From the NCBI GenBank assembly GCA_018991295.1, contig JAGKSZ010000132.1, positions 1 to 9,287 of the forward strand: a stretch of 9,287 nucleotides of DNA, read 5' to 3'. The stretch's first letter is position 1. The number at the start of each line of letters is the position of its first letter. Positions 1-6,838 of this stretch are shown here, in pieces. The position numbers were made by a program, and so were the translations under genes. The stretch is from Porphyrobacter sp. Lineage in GTDB: Bacteria > Pseudomonadota > Alphaproteobacteria > Sphingomonadales > Sphingomonadaceae. The notes below the pieces were generated by a model. It did no database searches. It saw nothing but the letters and a program-made list of their open reading frames with translations, and was not told the origin of the DNA.

Positions 1-1283
1 CCCCCCCCCGCCGCAAGCCCAAGCCCGCCAGGCGCAGCATCGGCGGCCGGCCGCTGAAGCCCTCGACCCTGATGATGGGCCACGGCTACGACCCGGTGCT
101 CTCCGAGGGCTCGCTCAAGGCCCCGATCTTCCTCACCAGCACCTTCGCCTTCGAGAGCGCGGCCGCGGGCAAGCGCCATTTCGAGGGCATCACCGGCCTT
201 CGCGAAGGCGGCGCGGAAGGCCTCGTCTATTCACGCTTCAACGGCCCCAACCAGGAAATCCTCGAGGATCGCCTCGCGGTGTGGGACGGGGCGGAGGACG
301 CCCTGACCTTCTCCAGCGGCATGACCGCGATCCGCATTCTGATGATGGCCTATGCCAATGCGGGCGACGTGATCGTGCACTCCGGTCCGCTCTATGCAGC
401 GACCGAGGGCTTCGTCGCCAAGACGCTCGCGCGCTTCGGCGTCACCTATCTCGATTTCCCCGCGGGCGCGACGCGCGAGGAACTGGACGCGGTGCTCGAC
501 CGCGCCGCCACGCAGGCCGAGGCGCAGGGTGGCAAGGTGGCGATGATCTACCTCGAAAGCCCTGCCAACCCCACCAATGCGCTGGTCGATGTCGAGGCGG
601 TGCGCGATGCGCGGGATGCTGCCCTGACCGGCACGCCGATCGCCATCGACAACACCTTCCTCGGCCCCCTCTGGTCGCGCCCGCTCGAACACGGCGCGGA
701 CATCGTGGCCTATTCGCTCACCAAATATGTGGGCGGCCATTCCGATCTCGTCGCCGGCAGCATCGCGGGCGCGAAGAAGTGGATCGCGCCGGTGCGCGCG
801 CTCCGCAACACCATGGGCGGGATCGTCGATCCCAACACCGCTTGGATGCTGCTGCGCAGCCTGGAGACGGTGGAACTGCGGATGCAGCGCGCCGGGGAGA
901 ACGCCGCGAAGGTCTGCGCCTTCCTGCGCGATCACCCCAAGGTCGAGGGGCTCGGCTATCTCGGCTTCATCGCCGATCCGCGGCAGAAGGACATCTACGA
1001 GCGCCACTGCCTCGGGGCGGGTTCGACCTTCAGCGTCTTCCTAAAGGGCGGCGAAACCGAGCGCTTCGCCTTCCTCGACAACCTCACCATCGCCAAGCTC
1101 GCGGTCAGCCTCGGCGGCACCGAGACGCTGGCGAGCCACCCCGCCTCGATGACGCACCTCTCGGTGCCGCAGGCGAGGAAGGACCTGCTCGGCATCACCG
1201 ACAACCTCGTGCGGATAAGCGTCGGCATCGAGGACCCGGACGACCTGATCGCCGACTTCGCGCAGGCGCTCGAGCACGTCTAG
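1..1283 (+). CDS. Cystathionine gamma-synthase family PLP-dependent enzyme (methionine gamma-lyase-like), 5' end off window
   Basis: This is a fold-type I PLP enzyme of the Cys/Met metabolism family, acting in the cytosol on sulfur amino acids (gamma-elimination or gamma-replacement). Counting from the Met codon at 72, it shows YSR at 53-55 (phosphate-binding Tyr/Arg from the partner subunit), GPLYAAT around 105-111 with Tyr108 stacking on PLP, AIDNTF with the Asp that pairs with the pyridine nitrogen, SLTKYVGGHSD with the Schiff-base Lys218, HPASMTH from His356, and RISVGIED with the substrate-carboxylate Arg381. The reading frame stays open to the left edge and encodes a basic, proline-rich lead-in containing RRSIGGRPLKPSTL. 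From memory this lead-in is conserved in sphingomonad homologues, so the real start is probably just outside the window and the Met at 72 is internal. Visible length is about 426 residues, close to full length. The exact reaction (methionine gamma-lyase, cystathionine gamma-synthase or related) is not settled by sequence. Confidence 0.92.
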   Translation, partial: PPRRKPKPARRSIGGRPLKPSTLMMGHGYDPVLSEGSLKAPIFLTSTFAFESAAAGKRHFEGITGLREGGAEGLVYSRFNGPNQEILEDRLAVWDGAEDALTFSSGMTAIRILMMAYANAGDVIVHSGPLYAATEGFVAKTLARFGVTYLDFPAGATREELDAVLDRAATQAEAQGGKVAMIYLESPANPTNALVDVEAVRDARDAALTGTPIAIDNTFLGPLWSRPLEHGADIVAYSLTKYVGGHSDLVAGSIAGAKKWIAPVRALRNTMGGIVDPNTAWMLLRSLETVELRMQRAGENAAKVCAFLRDHPKVEGLGYLGFIADPRQKDIYERHCLGAGSTFSVFLKGGETERFAFLDNLTIAKLAVSLGGTETLASHPASMTHLSVPQARKDLLGITDNLVRISVGIEDPDDLIADFAQALEHV

Positions 1284-1339
1284 CTTGCGGCGCCCACCCC
1301 GCTGCGACTAGCTTCGCCTCCGGCTCGGCAAGTCTCGCT

Positions 1340-1361
1340 CCCCTCCCGCCTGCGGGAGGGG
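1340..1361. repeat. REP-like GC-rich palindrome between convergent genes
   Basis: A perfect 10-bp inverted repeat, CCCCTCCCGC then GCGGGAGGGG, is separated by only 2 bases (CT). It is followed by a G-rich tail (CCGGGGGTGGGC). It lies between the stop codons of the PLP enzyme (+) and typA (-). No T-tract follows on either strand, so it is not a textbook intrinsic terminator. I recall nearly identical palindromes with the same tail scattered between genes in sphingomonad and other alphaproteobacterial genomes, so I read it as one copy of a dispersed intergenic repeat. It could still help end or stabilise the two converging transcripts. A second small hairpin, GCCC-GAA-GGGC at 1372-1382, sits just beyond the typA stop codon. 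Confidence 0.7.
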
Positions 1362-1385
1362 CCGGGGGTGGGCCCGAAGGGCGGA

Positions 1386-3218
1386 TCAATCTTCCTTCTT
1401 GCGCCGTGCCTTCTTGCGTTCGTGCGGGCACAGGATCGCCTTGCGCAGGCGGATCGATTGCGGGGTCACTTCGACCATTTCATCATCGTCGATATAGGCA
1501 ATCGCCTGCTCAAGGCTCATGCGGCGCGGCGGGGTGAGGCGGATCGCATCATCCTTGCCGCTCGAACGCACGTTCGAAAGCTGCTTGGCGCGCAGCGGGT
1601 TCACTTCGAGATCGTCGGACTTGGCGTTCTCGCCGATGATCATGCCTTCATAGACCTTCATCTGCGGCGAAATGAACAGCTCGCCGCGCTCTTCGAGCAT
1701 GTTGAGCGCATAGGCGACCGCATCGCCATCGCTGTTCGAGATCAAGACGCCGTTGATGCGGCCTTCGATCGGGCCCTTGTAGGGGCCGTATTTTTCGAAC
1801 AGGCGGTTCATGATCCCGGTGCCGCGCGTGTCGGACAGGAATTCGCCGTGATAGCCGATGAGCCCGCGCGACGGGGCCGAGAAGGTGATGCGGGTCTTGC
1901 CCGGACCTGAAGGGCGCATTTCGACAAGGTCTGCCTTGCGGCGCTGCATCTTCTCCACGACCGTGCCGGAGTGTTCGTCATCCACGTCGATGACGACGGT
2001 TTCGTAAGGCTCGGTGCGCTTGCCGTCTTCCTCGCGGAACAATACGCGCGGGCGGCTGATGCCGAGTTCAAAACCTTCGCGGCGCATGGTTTCAATCAGC
2101 ACGCCCAGCTGCAATTCGCCGCGCCCGGCGACTTCGTAGGCGTCCTTGTCTTCGCTTTCGGTGACGCGGATCGCGACATTGGTTTCCGCCTCGCGCAGCA
2201 GGCGATCGCGGATGATGCGGCTGGTCACCTTGCTGCCCTCGCGCCCGGCAAGGGGCGAGTCATTGACCGAAAAGCGCATCGCCAGCGTCGGCGGGTCGAT
2301 CGGCTGGGCAGCGATGGGTTCGGAAACCGAAGGATCGCAGATGGTGTTGGCCACGGTCGCCTTTTCAAGGCCGGCGAGCGCGATGATATCGCCCGCCCGG
2401 GCGATTTCCACGGGCACGCGTTCGAGCCCGTCAAAGCTCATCAGCTTGGTGGCGCGGCCGGTTTCGATCACCTTGCCATCCATGTCGATGGCGTGGATCG
2501 GATCGTTCACCCGGATCGTGCCCGATTGCACGCGCCCGGTGATGACGCGGCCCATGAAGTTGTCGCGATCAAGCAAGGTGGCAAGGAAGCTGAACTTGGC
2601 ATCCGGATCGAGGCCGGGGGCGGGCACGTGCTCGATCACCTTGTTGAACAGCGGCGCAAGGCTGCCTTCGCGGGCGGTTTCATCCTCGCTGGCATAGCCA
2701 TCGCGGCCCGAGGCATAGAGCACCGGGAATTCGAGCTGTTCGTCATTGGCATCGAGGCTGACGAACAGATCGAAGACTTCGTCCAGCACTTCCTGCGGGC
2801 GGCCATCGGGACGGTCGATCTTGTTGACGACGACGATGGGCTTGAGGCCCAGCGCGAGCGCCTTGCCGGTCACGAACTTGGTCTGCGGCATCGCGCCTTC
2901 GGCGCTGTCGACCAGCAGGATCACCCCGTCGACCATCGAGAGGATGCGCTCCACCTCGGCGCCGAAATCGGCGTGGCCGGGGGTGTCGACGATGTTGATC
3001 CGGGTGGTCTGGCCCTCCTGTTCCCATTCGACGCTGGTGCACTTGGCCAGAATGGTGATGCCGCGTTCCTTCTCGAGATCGCCCGAATCCATCGCGCGTT
3101 CTTCCACCCGCTGGTTGTCGCGGAAGGTGCCCGATTGGCGGAACAGCTGGTCGACCAGCGTGGTCTTGCCATGGTCAACGTGGGCGATGATCGCGATGTT
3201 TCTGAGGGCGGACGACAT
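1386..3218 (-). CDS. typA: Translational GTPase TypA/BipA
   Basis: TypA (BipA) is an EF-G-like GTPase that binds the ribosome and supports 50S assembly and translation under cold and other stress. From the chosen start the protein has 610 residues, normal for the family. GTPase motifs are all present: G1 AHVDHGKTT at 12-20, G2 with RGITI at 52-56, G3 DTPGH at 78-82, and G4 NKID at 132-135. Beyond these come a beta-barrel domain II, EF-G-like domains III and V, and the TypA-specific C-terminal region, ending in a very basic tail (KKARRKKED). The frame is open 14 codons further upstream to an ATG at 3260, but that ATG has no ribosome-binding site. The ATG at 3218 is preceded by GGAAG at 3234-3230 and begins MSSALRNIAIIAHVDHGKTT, the usual TypA opening. 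The gene is monocistronic, convergent with the PLP enzyme and divergent from the TonB receptor. Confidence 0.97.
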   Translation of the reverse strand: MSSALRNIAIIAHVDHGKTTLVDQLFRQSGTFRDNQRVEERAMDSGDLEKERGITILAKCTSVEWEQEGQTTRINIVDTPGHADFGAEVERILSMVDGVILLVDSAEGAMPQTKFVTGKALALGLKPIVVVNKIDRPDGRPQEVLDEVFDLFVSLDANDEQLEFPVLYASGRDGYASEDETAREGSLAPLFNKVIEHVPAPGLDPDAKFSFLATLLDRDNFMGRVITGRVQSGTIRVNDPIHAIDMDGKVIETGRATKLMSFDGLERVPVEIARAGDIIALAGLEKATVANTICDPSVSEPIAAQPIDPPTLAMRFSVNDSPLAGREGSKVTSRIIRDRLLREAETNVAIRVTESEDKDAYEVAGRGELQLGVLIETMRREGFELGISRPRVLFREEDGKRTEPYETVVIDVDDEHSGTVVEKMQRRKADLVEMRPSGPGKTRITFSAPSRGLIGYHGEFLSDTRGTGIMNRLFEKYGPYKGPIEGRINGVLISNSDGDAVAYALNMLEERGELFISPQMKVYEGMIIGENAKSDDLEVNPLRAKQLSNVRSSGKDDAIRLTPPRRMSLEQAIAYIDDDEMVEVTPQSIRLRKAILCPHERKKARRKKED

Positions 3219-3521
3219 TTTTTGCGAAACTTCCGGTGAAAGGCCGGGTGCGGGCAGCATCCGGGGCAGGAAACGGGGCGGGGCGCTTGCGGGCGGCCCG
3301 GTTAGGCAGGCTTTGTGGCGGGTTAGCGACAGCGCCGGACGCTACGGCATGGGCCGTGGGTGCTTCCATGTGCTGCGTTGCAACAATTGCGGGCGCGCCT
3401 AGCAGGGGTGCGCGCAGGGGGCAAGCGTCGGGGCGGGGGGGGCGTGCTGCGCAGGATGAATCACTGTGACTCTTGCGCAACATATGCGCGATTTGCCCCT
3501 TAAAACCGCTAGTCTGCGACT

Positions 3522-3558
3522 TGTGGCAGGCGCGTGGCTGGCTTACACCTGCCCCACA
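3522..3558 (+). promoter_or_regulatory. Bulged inverted repeat upstream of the TonB receptor
   Basis: TGTGGCAGG at 3522-3530 can pair with CCTG-CC-CCACA at 3548-3558. This gives nine base pairs with a two-base bulge (3552-3553) around a 17-base loop. It lies about 80 bases before the receptor start, so it could be an RNA leader hairpin or a protein-binding dyad. No T-run follows, so it is not an intrinsic terminator. No regulator family can be assigned from its sequence. Confidence 0.3.
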
Positions 3559-3626
3559 CGATCACGGGAGAGAGCGCACTGGGACGGTGCGTGCCCATCA
3601 AAGGGCGCCGGGATCGCGGGATTTTT

Positions 3627-3635
3627 GGAGAGGAG
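3627..3635 (+). promoter_or_regulatory. Ribosome-binding site deciding the TonB receptor start
   Basis: GGAGAGGAG ends five bases before the ATG at 3641, a strong Shine-Dalgarno match. The open frame extends upstream to an ATG at 3473, but only the 3641 start has this site and places a signal peptide at the N-terminus. Confidence 0.85.
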
Positions 3636-3640
3636 CTTCC

Positions 3641-6205
3641 ATGCGTTCGACCTTCACCGGCACTGCCGGCGCATATCGATTCACCCTGCTTGCAGGCGCC
3701 GCCTGCCTTGCCATGCCCAGCATGGCGCTGGCCCAGGACGGCGAGCCGCAAGTCGATACGCCCGAAAGCAGCAACGTCATCATCGTCACCGCGTCCAAGC
3801 GCGAGCAGACCCTTCAGGAAACCCCGATTTCGGTGTCGGTGACCAGCGGCGAGACGCTGGAGCAGGCGCAGATCCGCGACGTGCTCGATCTGCAGACCGT
3901 CACCCCTTCGCTGCGCGTCAGCCAGCTGCAGAGCGCATCGGCCACCACCTTCATCATCCGCGGCTTCGGCAACGGCGATAACAACTTCGGTATCGAACCC
4001 TCGGTGGGCGTGTTCATCGACGGCGTGTTCCGTTCGCGTTCGGCCGCGGCCCTGTCCGACCTCAACATGATCCAGCGCATCGAAGTGCTGAACGGGCCGC
4101 AATCGACCCTGTTCGGCAAGAACGCGTCTGCCGGTGTGATTTCGGTCGTCACCAAGGAGCCGCAATACGAATTCGGCGGCATGGCTGAAGTCAGCTACGG
4201 CAATTACGATGCGCTGGTGGTGCGCGGCGAGGTGACCGGCCCGATTGCCGAAAACGTCGCCTTCTCGCTCGATGGTTCGTACAACCGCCGCGATGGCTAT
4301 GCCCGGATCGTCAACCTCAACGAAGACGTTTCGGACCGCAACCGCTGGTCGGCACGCGGTCAGCTGCTGATCGAACCGACCCCCGACTTCAAGATCCGCG
4401 CCATCGCGGATTACGGCAAGATCGATGAAGTGTGCTGCCTTGTCTCGACCCTCGTGGCCGGACCGACGGCGCCTGCGATTTTCGCGGTGGGCGGCGCGCT
4501 CGATACCAACTTCTTCAGCTACAACACCTTCCTCAGCCAGGTTCCGCGCAACACCGTCGACAACTATGGCGGCTCGGTGCAGATGGACTGGAGCACGGGC
4601 CCGCTGACCTTCACCTCGATCACCGCCTATCGCGAGCTGAAGAACTTCCTCGATCAGGATGTGGACTTCACCAGCGCCGATGTGGTGACAGAAACCCGCG
4701 ATCAGAAGGTCAACACCTTCACGCAGGAACTGCGCCTGACTTCGGATTTCGATGGCCCGATCAACTTCCTGCTCGGCGGCTTCTACTTCGACGAATCGAT
4801 CCGTCAGGACAGCGCCCTGACCACCGGGGCTGATGCGCGCACCTTCTTTGCGCTGCTGGGTGGCAGCCCGACGCTGTTCAACGGCGTGGAAGCGGGCCTT
4901 GGCCTGCCGCAGGGTTCGATCTTCAGCCAGGGCCCGCTCACGGCTGAACAATATTCGATGGACAACACCGCATGGTCGGTGTTCGGCACCGTCGATTTTG
5001 AACCGGTCGATGGCCTCGTGCTGACCGCCGGCTTCAACTACACCGACGACAAGAAGGACTTCGCGCTGGCGCAGCAGTCCTTCGATGAACTGTCGAACAC
5101 CAACCTGGTCGATGCCTTCATCCGCATCGCTTCGGGCGGTGCGGTGACCAACCGGGCGCAGTTCCAGGCGCTGCCTGCGGCCAACCAGCAGGCGCTGCTG
5201 GCCTCGGCGACGAACCCGGCGGTCAACCCGTTCCTGGGCCTCACGCCGTTCCAGTTCCAGCCGCCGTTCCTGACCATCCCGAACGCGGTGGAGCCGGGCC
5301 AGACCCGCGACGACAAGTTCACCTACCTGCTGCGCGCTGCCTATCAGGTGTCGAACGAAGTCAACATCTACGCAAGCTACGCGACCGGCTTCAAGGCCAG
5401 CTCGGTCAACCTGTCGCGCGATAGCCGTCCGGCGTTTGGCGATTTCGTCCCCGGTCCGGGCCGTTCGAGCTTTGCCGCACCGGCCTCGCCGATCACCAAT
5501 GGCGGGCTGAATGTCGCCAACCTCACGACCGGTTCGCGCTTTGCCGGCCCGGAAAATGCCGAGGTCTATGAAATCGGCATGAAGGCGCAGTGGGATGGCT
5601 TTGGCTTCAACCTTGCGCTGTTCGATCAGACCATCAAGGGCTTCCAGAGCTTCCTGTTCACCGGCACCGGCTTCCAGCTGAACAACGCCGGTCAGCAGTC
5701 GGTGCGCGGCTTCGAATTCGACGCCACGATCCGTCCGAGCGACAGCCTGGTGTTCACCTTTGCGGCGACCCACCTTGATCCGAACTTCGACAGCTTCACC
5801 GCCAGCCCCGTGGGCAACCTCACCGGCTTCCGCCCCGGCGGCATCCCGGCGTGGAGCCTTGCGACGTCGGCCACTCACACGCTGGAAATCGGCAGCAGCA
5901 AGCTGGTGACCCGTCTGGATTACGCCCACGAAAGCAACACCGCCATCAACAACGGCCTGCCGACCTTCAACGGCCCGGTCACGGCACGCCGCGATCCGCG
6001 GATCTTCCAGCGCGAGACCAACCTGGTCAACGCATCGACCATCTTCCAGCTGGAAAATGGCTTGGAAGTCGGCCTGTGGGCGCGCAACCTGCTCAACGAC
6101 GAGTTCATCATCACGGTGTTCGACGGCGTGGCGCAGTCCGGCACGGTTTCGGGCTACCCGAACCAGCCGCGCACCTATGGCGGCCTTGTGCGCTACAAGT
6201 TCTGA
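3641..6205 (+). CDS. TonB-dependent outer-membrane receptor, substrate unknown
   Basis: This 854-residue protein is a gated outer-membrane beta-barrel that imports a scarce ligand using TonB-ExbBD energy. Residues 1-31 form a signal peptide, with predicted cleavage in SMALA/QDGE. A TonB-box-like segment, NVIIVTASKRE, is at 45-55. The plug domain covers about 58-173 and includes FIIRGFG, VFIDGVFRS and RIEVLNGPQSTLFGKNASAG. The rest is the barrel, ending in the aromatic YKF typical of BAM-inserted proteins. Two long Ala/Asn/Pro/Gln-rich segments (about 389-441 and 477-555) look like large surface loops. The mature protein has just two cysteines, adjacent at 265-266. Segments such as YASYATGFKASSVNLSRDSRP resemble, from memory, a TonB-receptor group abundant in sphingomonads whose ligands are mostly unknown. 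No enzyme, transporter or sigma/anti-sigma gene adjoins it, so the substrate cannot be inferred. It appears to be a single-gene transcription unit. Confidence 0.95.
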   Translation: MRSTFTGTAGAYRFTLLAGAACLAMPSMALAQDGEPQVDTPESSNVIIVTASKREQTLQETPISVSVTSGETLEQAQIRDVLDLQTVTPSLRVSQLQSASATTFIIRGFGNGDNNFGIEPSVGVFIDGVFRSRSAAALSDLNMIQRIEVLNGPQSTLFGKNASAGVISVVTKEPQYEFGGMAEVSYGNYDALVVRGEVTGPIAENVAFSLDGSYNRRDGYARIVNLNEDVSDRNRWSARGQLLIEPTPDFKIRAIADYGKIDEVCCLVSTLVAGPTAPAIFAVGGALDTNFFSYNTFLSQVPRNTVDNYGGSVQMDWSTGPLTFTSITAYRELKNFLDQDVDFTSADVVTETRDQKVNTFTQELRLTSDFDGPINFLLGGFYFDESIRQDSALTTGADARTFFALLGGSPTLFNGVEAGLGLPQGSIFSQGPLTAEQYSMDNTAWSVFGTVDFEPVDGLVLTAGFNYTDDKKDFALAQQSFDELSNTNLVDAFIRIASGGAVTNRAQFQALPAANQQALLASATNPAVNPFLGLTPFQFQPPFLTIPNAVEPGQTRDDKFTYLLRAAYQVSNEVNIYASYATGFKASSVNLSRDSRPAFGDFVPGPGRSSFAAPASPITNGGLNVANLTTGSRFAGPENAEVYEIGMKAQWDGFGFNLALFDQTIKGFQSFLFTGTGFQLNNAGQQSVRGFEFDATIRPSDSLVFTFAATHLDPNFDSFTASPVGNLTGFRPGGIPAWSLATSATHTLEIGSSKLVTRLDYAHESNTAINNGLPTFNGPVTARRDPRIFQRETNLVNASTIFQLENGLEVGLWARNLLNDEFIITVFDGVAQSGTVSGYPNQPRTYGGLVRYKF

Positions 6206-6241
6206 TCGCCCTTCAAGGGCAACTAACGAACCAGACAAGGG

Positions 6242-6272
6242 GGCCTCGCACCACGCGGTGCGGGGCCTTCTT
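6242..6272 (+). terminator. Rho-independent terminator of the TonB receptor gene
   Basis: GGCCTCGCACC (6242-6252) pairs with GGTGCGGGGCC (6257-6267) around the loop ACGC, giving an 11-bp stem with one G-T pair. TTCTT follows at once. It lies 37 bases after the receptor stop codon and separates it from the DUF805 gene. A smaller GCCCTT-C-AAGGGC inverted repeat at 6208-6220, just past the stop, may add to 3' end stability. The reverse strand has no T-run, so termination is rightward only. Confidence 0.88.
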
Positions 6273-6322
6273 GCTATTGAACGGGGGCTTGCGCGGGCAG
6301 GCGGGGGAGGGGATGAAGCGCA

Positions 6323-6718
6323 ATGCTCGATTATCTGATCCAGCCGCTGCGCCAGACGCTCGATTTTCGCGGACGCGCGCGGCGGCGCGAATATCTGGGA
6401 TTTGTGCTGTGGCAGCTGGCGATCCTTGCAGGCGTGCTCAATATCCTCAGCCTGTTTCCCCATGACGGGGACGGGCTGGAACTGGCGATGTCAGCGATGT
6501 TCGGTCAGGCGCTGATCTTTGCCCTGCCGATGCTGGCGCTTCAGGTGCGGCGGCTGCACGATCAGGGATCGACAGGCTGGTGGATCCTTGTCGGGTTTCT
6601 GCCCTATGTCGGCGCGGGCTGGCTGGTGTGGCTGATGCTGGCGCGCGGCACGCCCGGCGATAACCGCTATGGCGCAGACCCGCGCAGCGTGGAATGGGAC
6701 GCGGCCCTGTTCGAATAG
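6323..6718 (+). CDS. DUF805 family inner-membrane protein
   Basis: This small integral membrane protein of 131 residues is of unknown biochemical role and belongs to the DUF805 (YhaH-like) family. It begins with the family's amphipathic entry motif FRGRARRREY (15-24). Three hydrophobic segments follow at about 25-45, 56-75 and 86-106, with the conserved RRLHDQGSTGWW (76-87) before the last one. It ends with the characteristic GTPGDNRYGADP (109-120) and a short polar tail. Length is normal for the family. A GGGAGGGG stretch about 11 bases before the ATG serves as a somewhat distant ribosome-binding site. The ATG at 6313 is out of frame. The gene follows the receptor's terminator and so probably has its own promoter. 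The next gene starts 120 bases on, in the same direction, also encodes a membrane protein, and could be co-transcribed. Confidence 0.93.
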   Translation: MLDYLIQPLRQTLDFRGRARRREYLGFVLWQLAILAGVLNILSLFPHDGDGLELAMSAMFGQALIFALPMLALQVRRLHDQGSTGWWILVGFLPYVGAGWLVWLMLARGTPGDNRYGADPRSVEWDAALFE

Positions 6719-6823
6719 CCACGCCGGTGCCATCATGGGGGGCAGTGCGACAAGCTGCGGCTTTTTCCCGTTGCATCAGGTCCTTGTCCCATGCATCTTT
6801 CGGAATGCGGCAAGGGGATGACC

Positions 6824-6833
6824 GCAAGGGGAT
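6824..6833 (+). promoter_or_regulatory. Duplicated ribosome-binding site before the polytopic membrane protein gene
   Basis: GCAAGGGGAT occurs twice, at 6810-6819 and 6824-6833, with a 14-base period. The second copy places AAGGGG seven bases before the ATG at 6839 and is the better start signal. The first copy runs directly into an in-frame ATG at 6818, which is too close for normal initiation. The open frame reaches back to an ATG at 6791 that has no site of its own. Confidence 0.6.
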
Positions 6834-6838
6834 ATTTC

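Larger units (their letters stand above)
3219..3640. other. Divergent intergenic region between typA and the TonB receptor
   Basis: This 422-base gap must carry promoters for typA (leftward) and the receptor (rightward). I could not find a -35/-10 pair good enough to call on either strand. Visible structure: an 8-bp palindrome GTTGCAAC at 3377-3384; a G-rich stretch at 3405-3442 with four tracts of at least four Gs; a perfect TTGCGCAA palindrome at 3473-3480 followed by CATATG; a bulged dyad at 3522-3558; and a small CGCAC/GTGCG hairpin at 3577-3593. The last 160 bases are probably the receptor's 5' leader. I see no convincing small gene or known riboswitch. Confidence 0.6.

Noticed and set aside
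281..1537. A 418-codon plus-strand frame overlapping the PLP enzyme and the end of typA.
   Set aside because: It is an Arg/Gly/Pro-rich out-of-frame shadow of a clearly recognised enzyme, and it continues through the intergenic palindrome.
1971..3239. A 422-codon plus-strand frame opposite typA.
   Set aside because: It is a shadow of the strongly conserved TypA coding sequence and has no recognisable family or ribosome-binding site.
3456..3503. A 15-residue frame (MNHCDSC...) upstream of the TonB receptor, a possible leader peptide.
   Set aside because: The preceding GCAGG is a weak, close ribosome site, the peptide has no run of regulatory codons, and no attenuator follows. Chance is the simpler reading.
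3473..3640. An upstream start extending the TonB receptor by 56 residues.
   Set aside because: It would bury the signal peptide, and the 3641 start has a near-ideal Shine-Dalgarno sequence.
3509..6463. A 984-codon open frame on the minus strand, antisense to the TonB receptor.
   Set aside because: It mirrors the receptor codons in a GC-rich genome, is rich in Arg/Glu/Ala/His with no domain sense, and crosses into the terminator and the DUF805 gene. The plus strand has clear signal peptide, plug and barrel features.
6753..6767. A possible terminator, AAGC-TGCG-GCTT then Ts, after the DUF805 gene.
   Set aside because: A four-pair stem with the T-run partly inside the stem is too weak to call. 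Readthrough into the next gene is possible.
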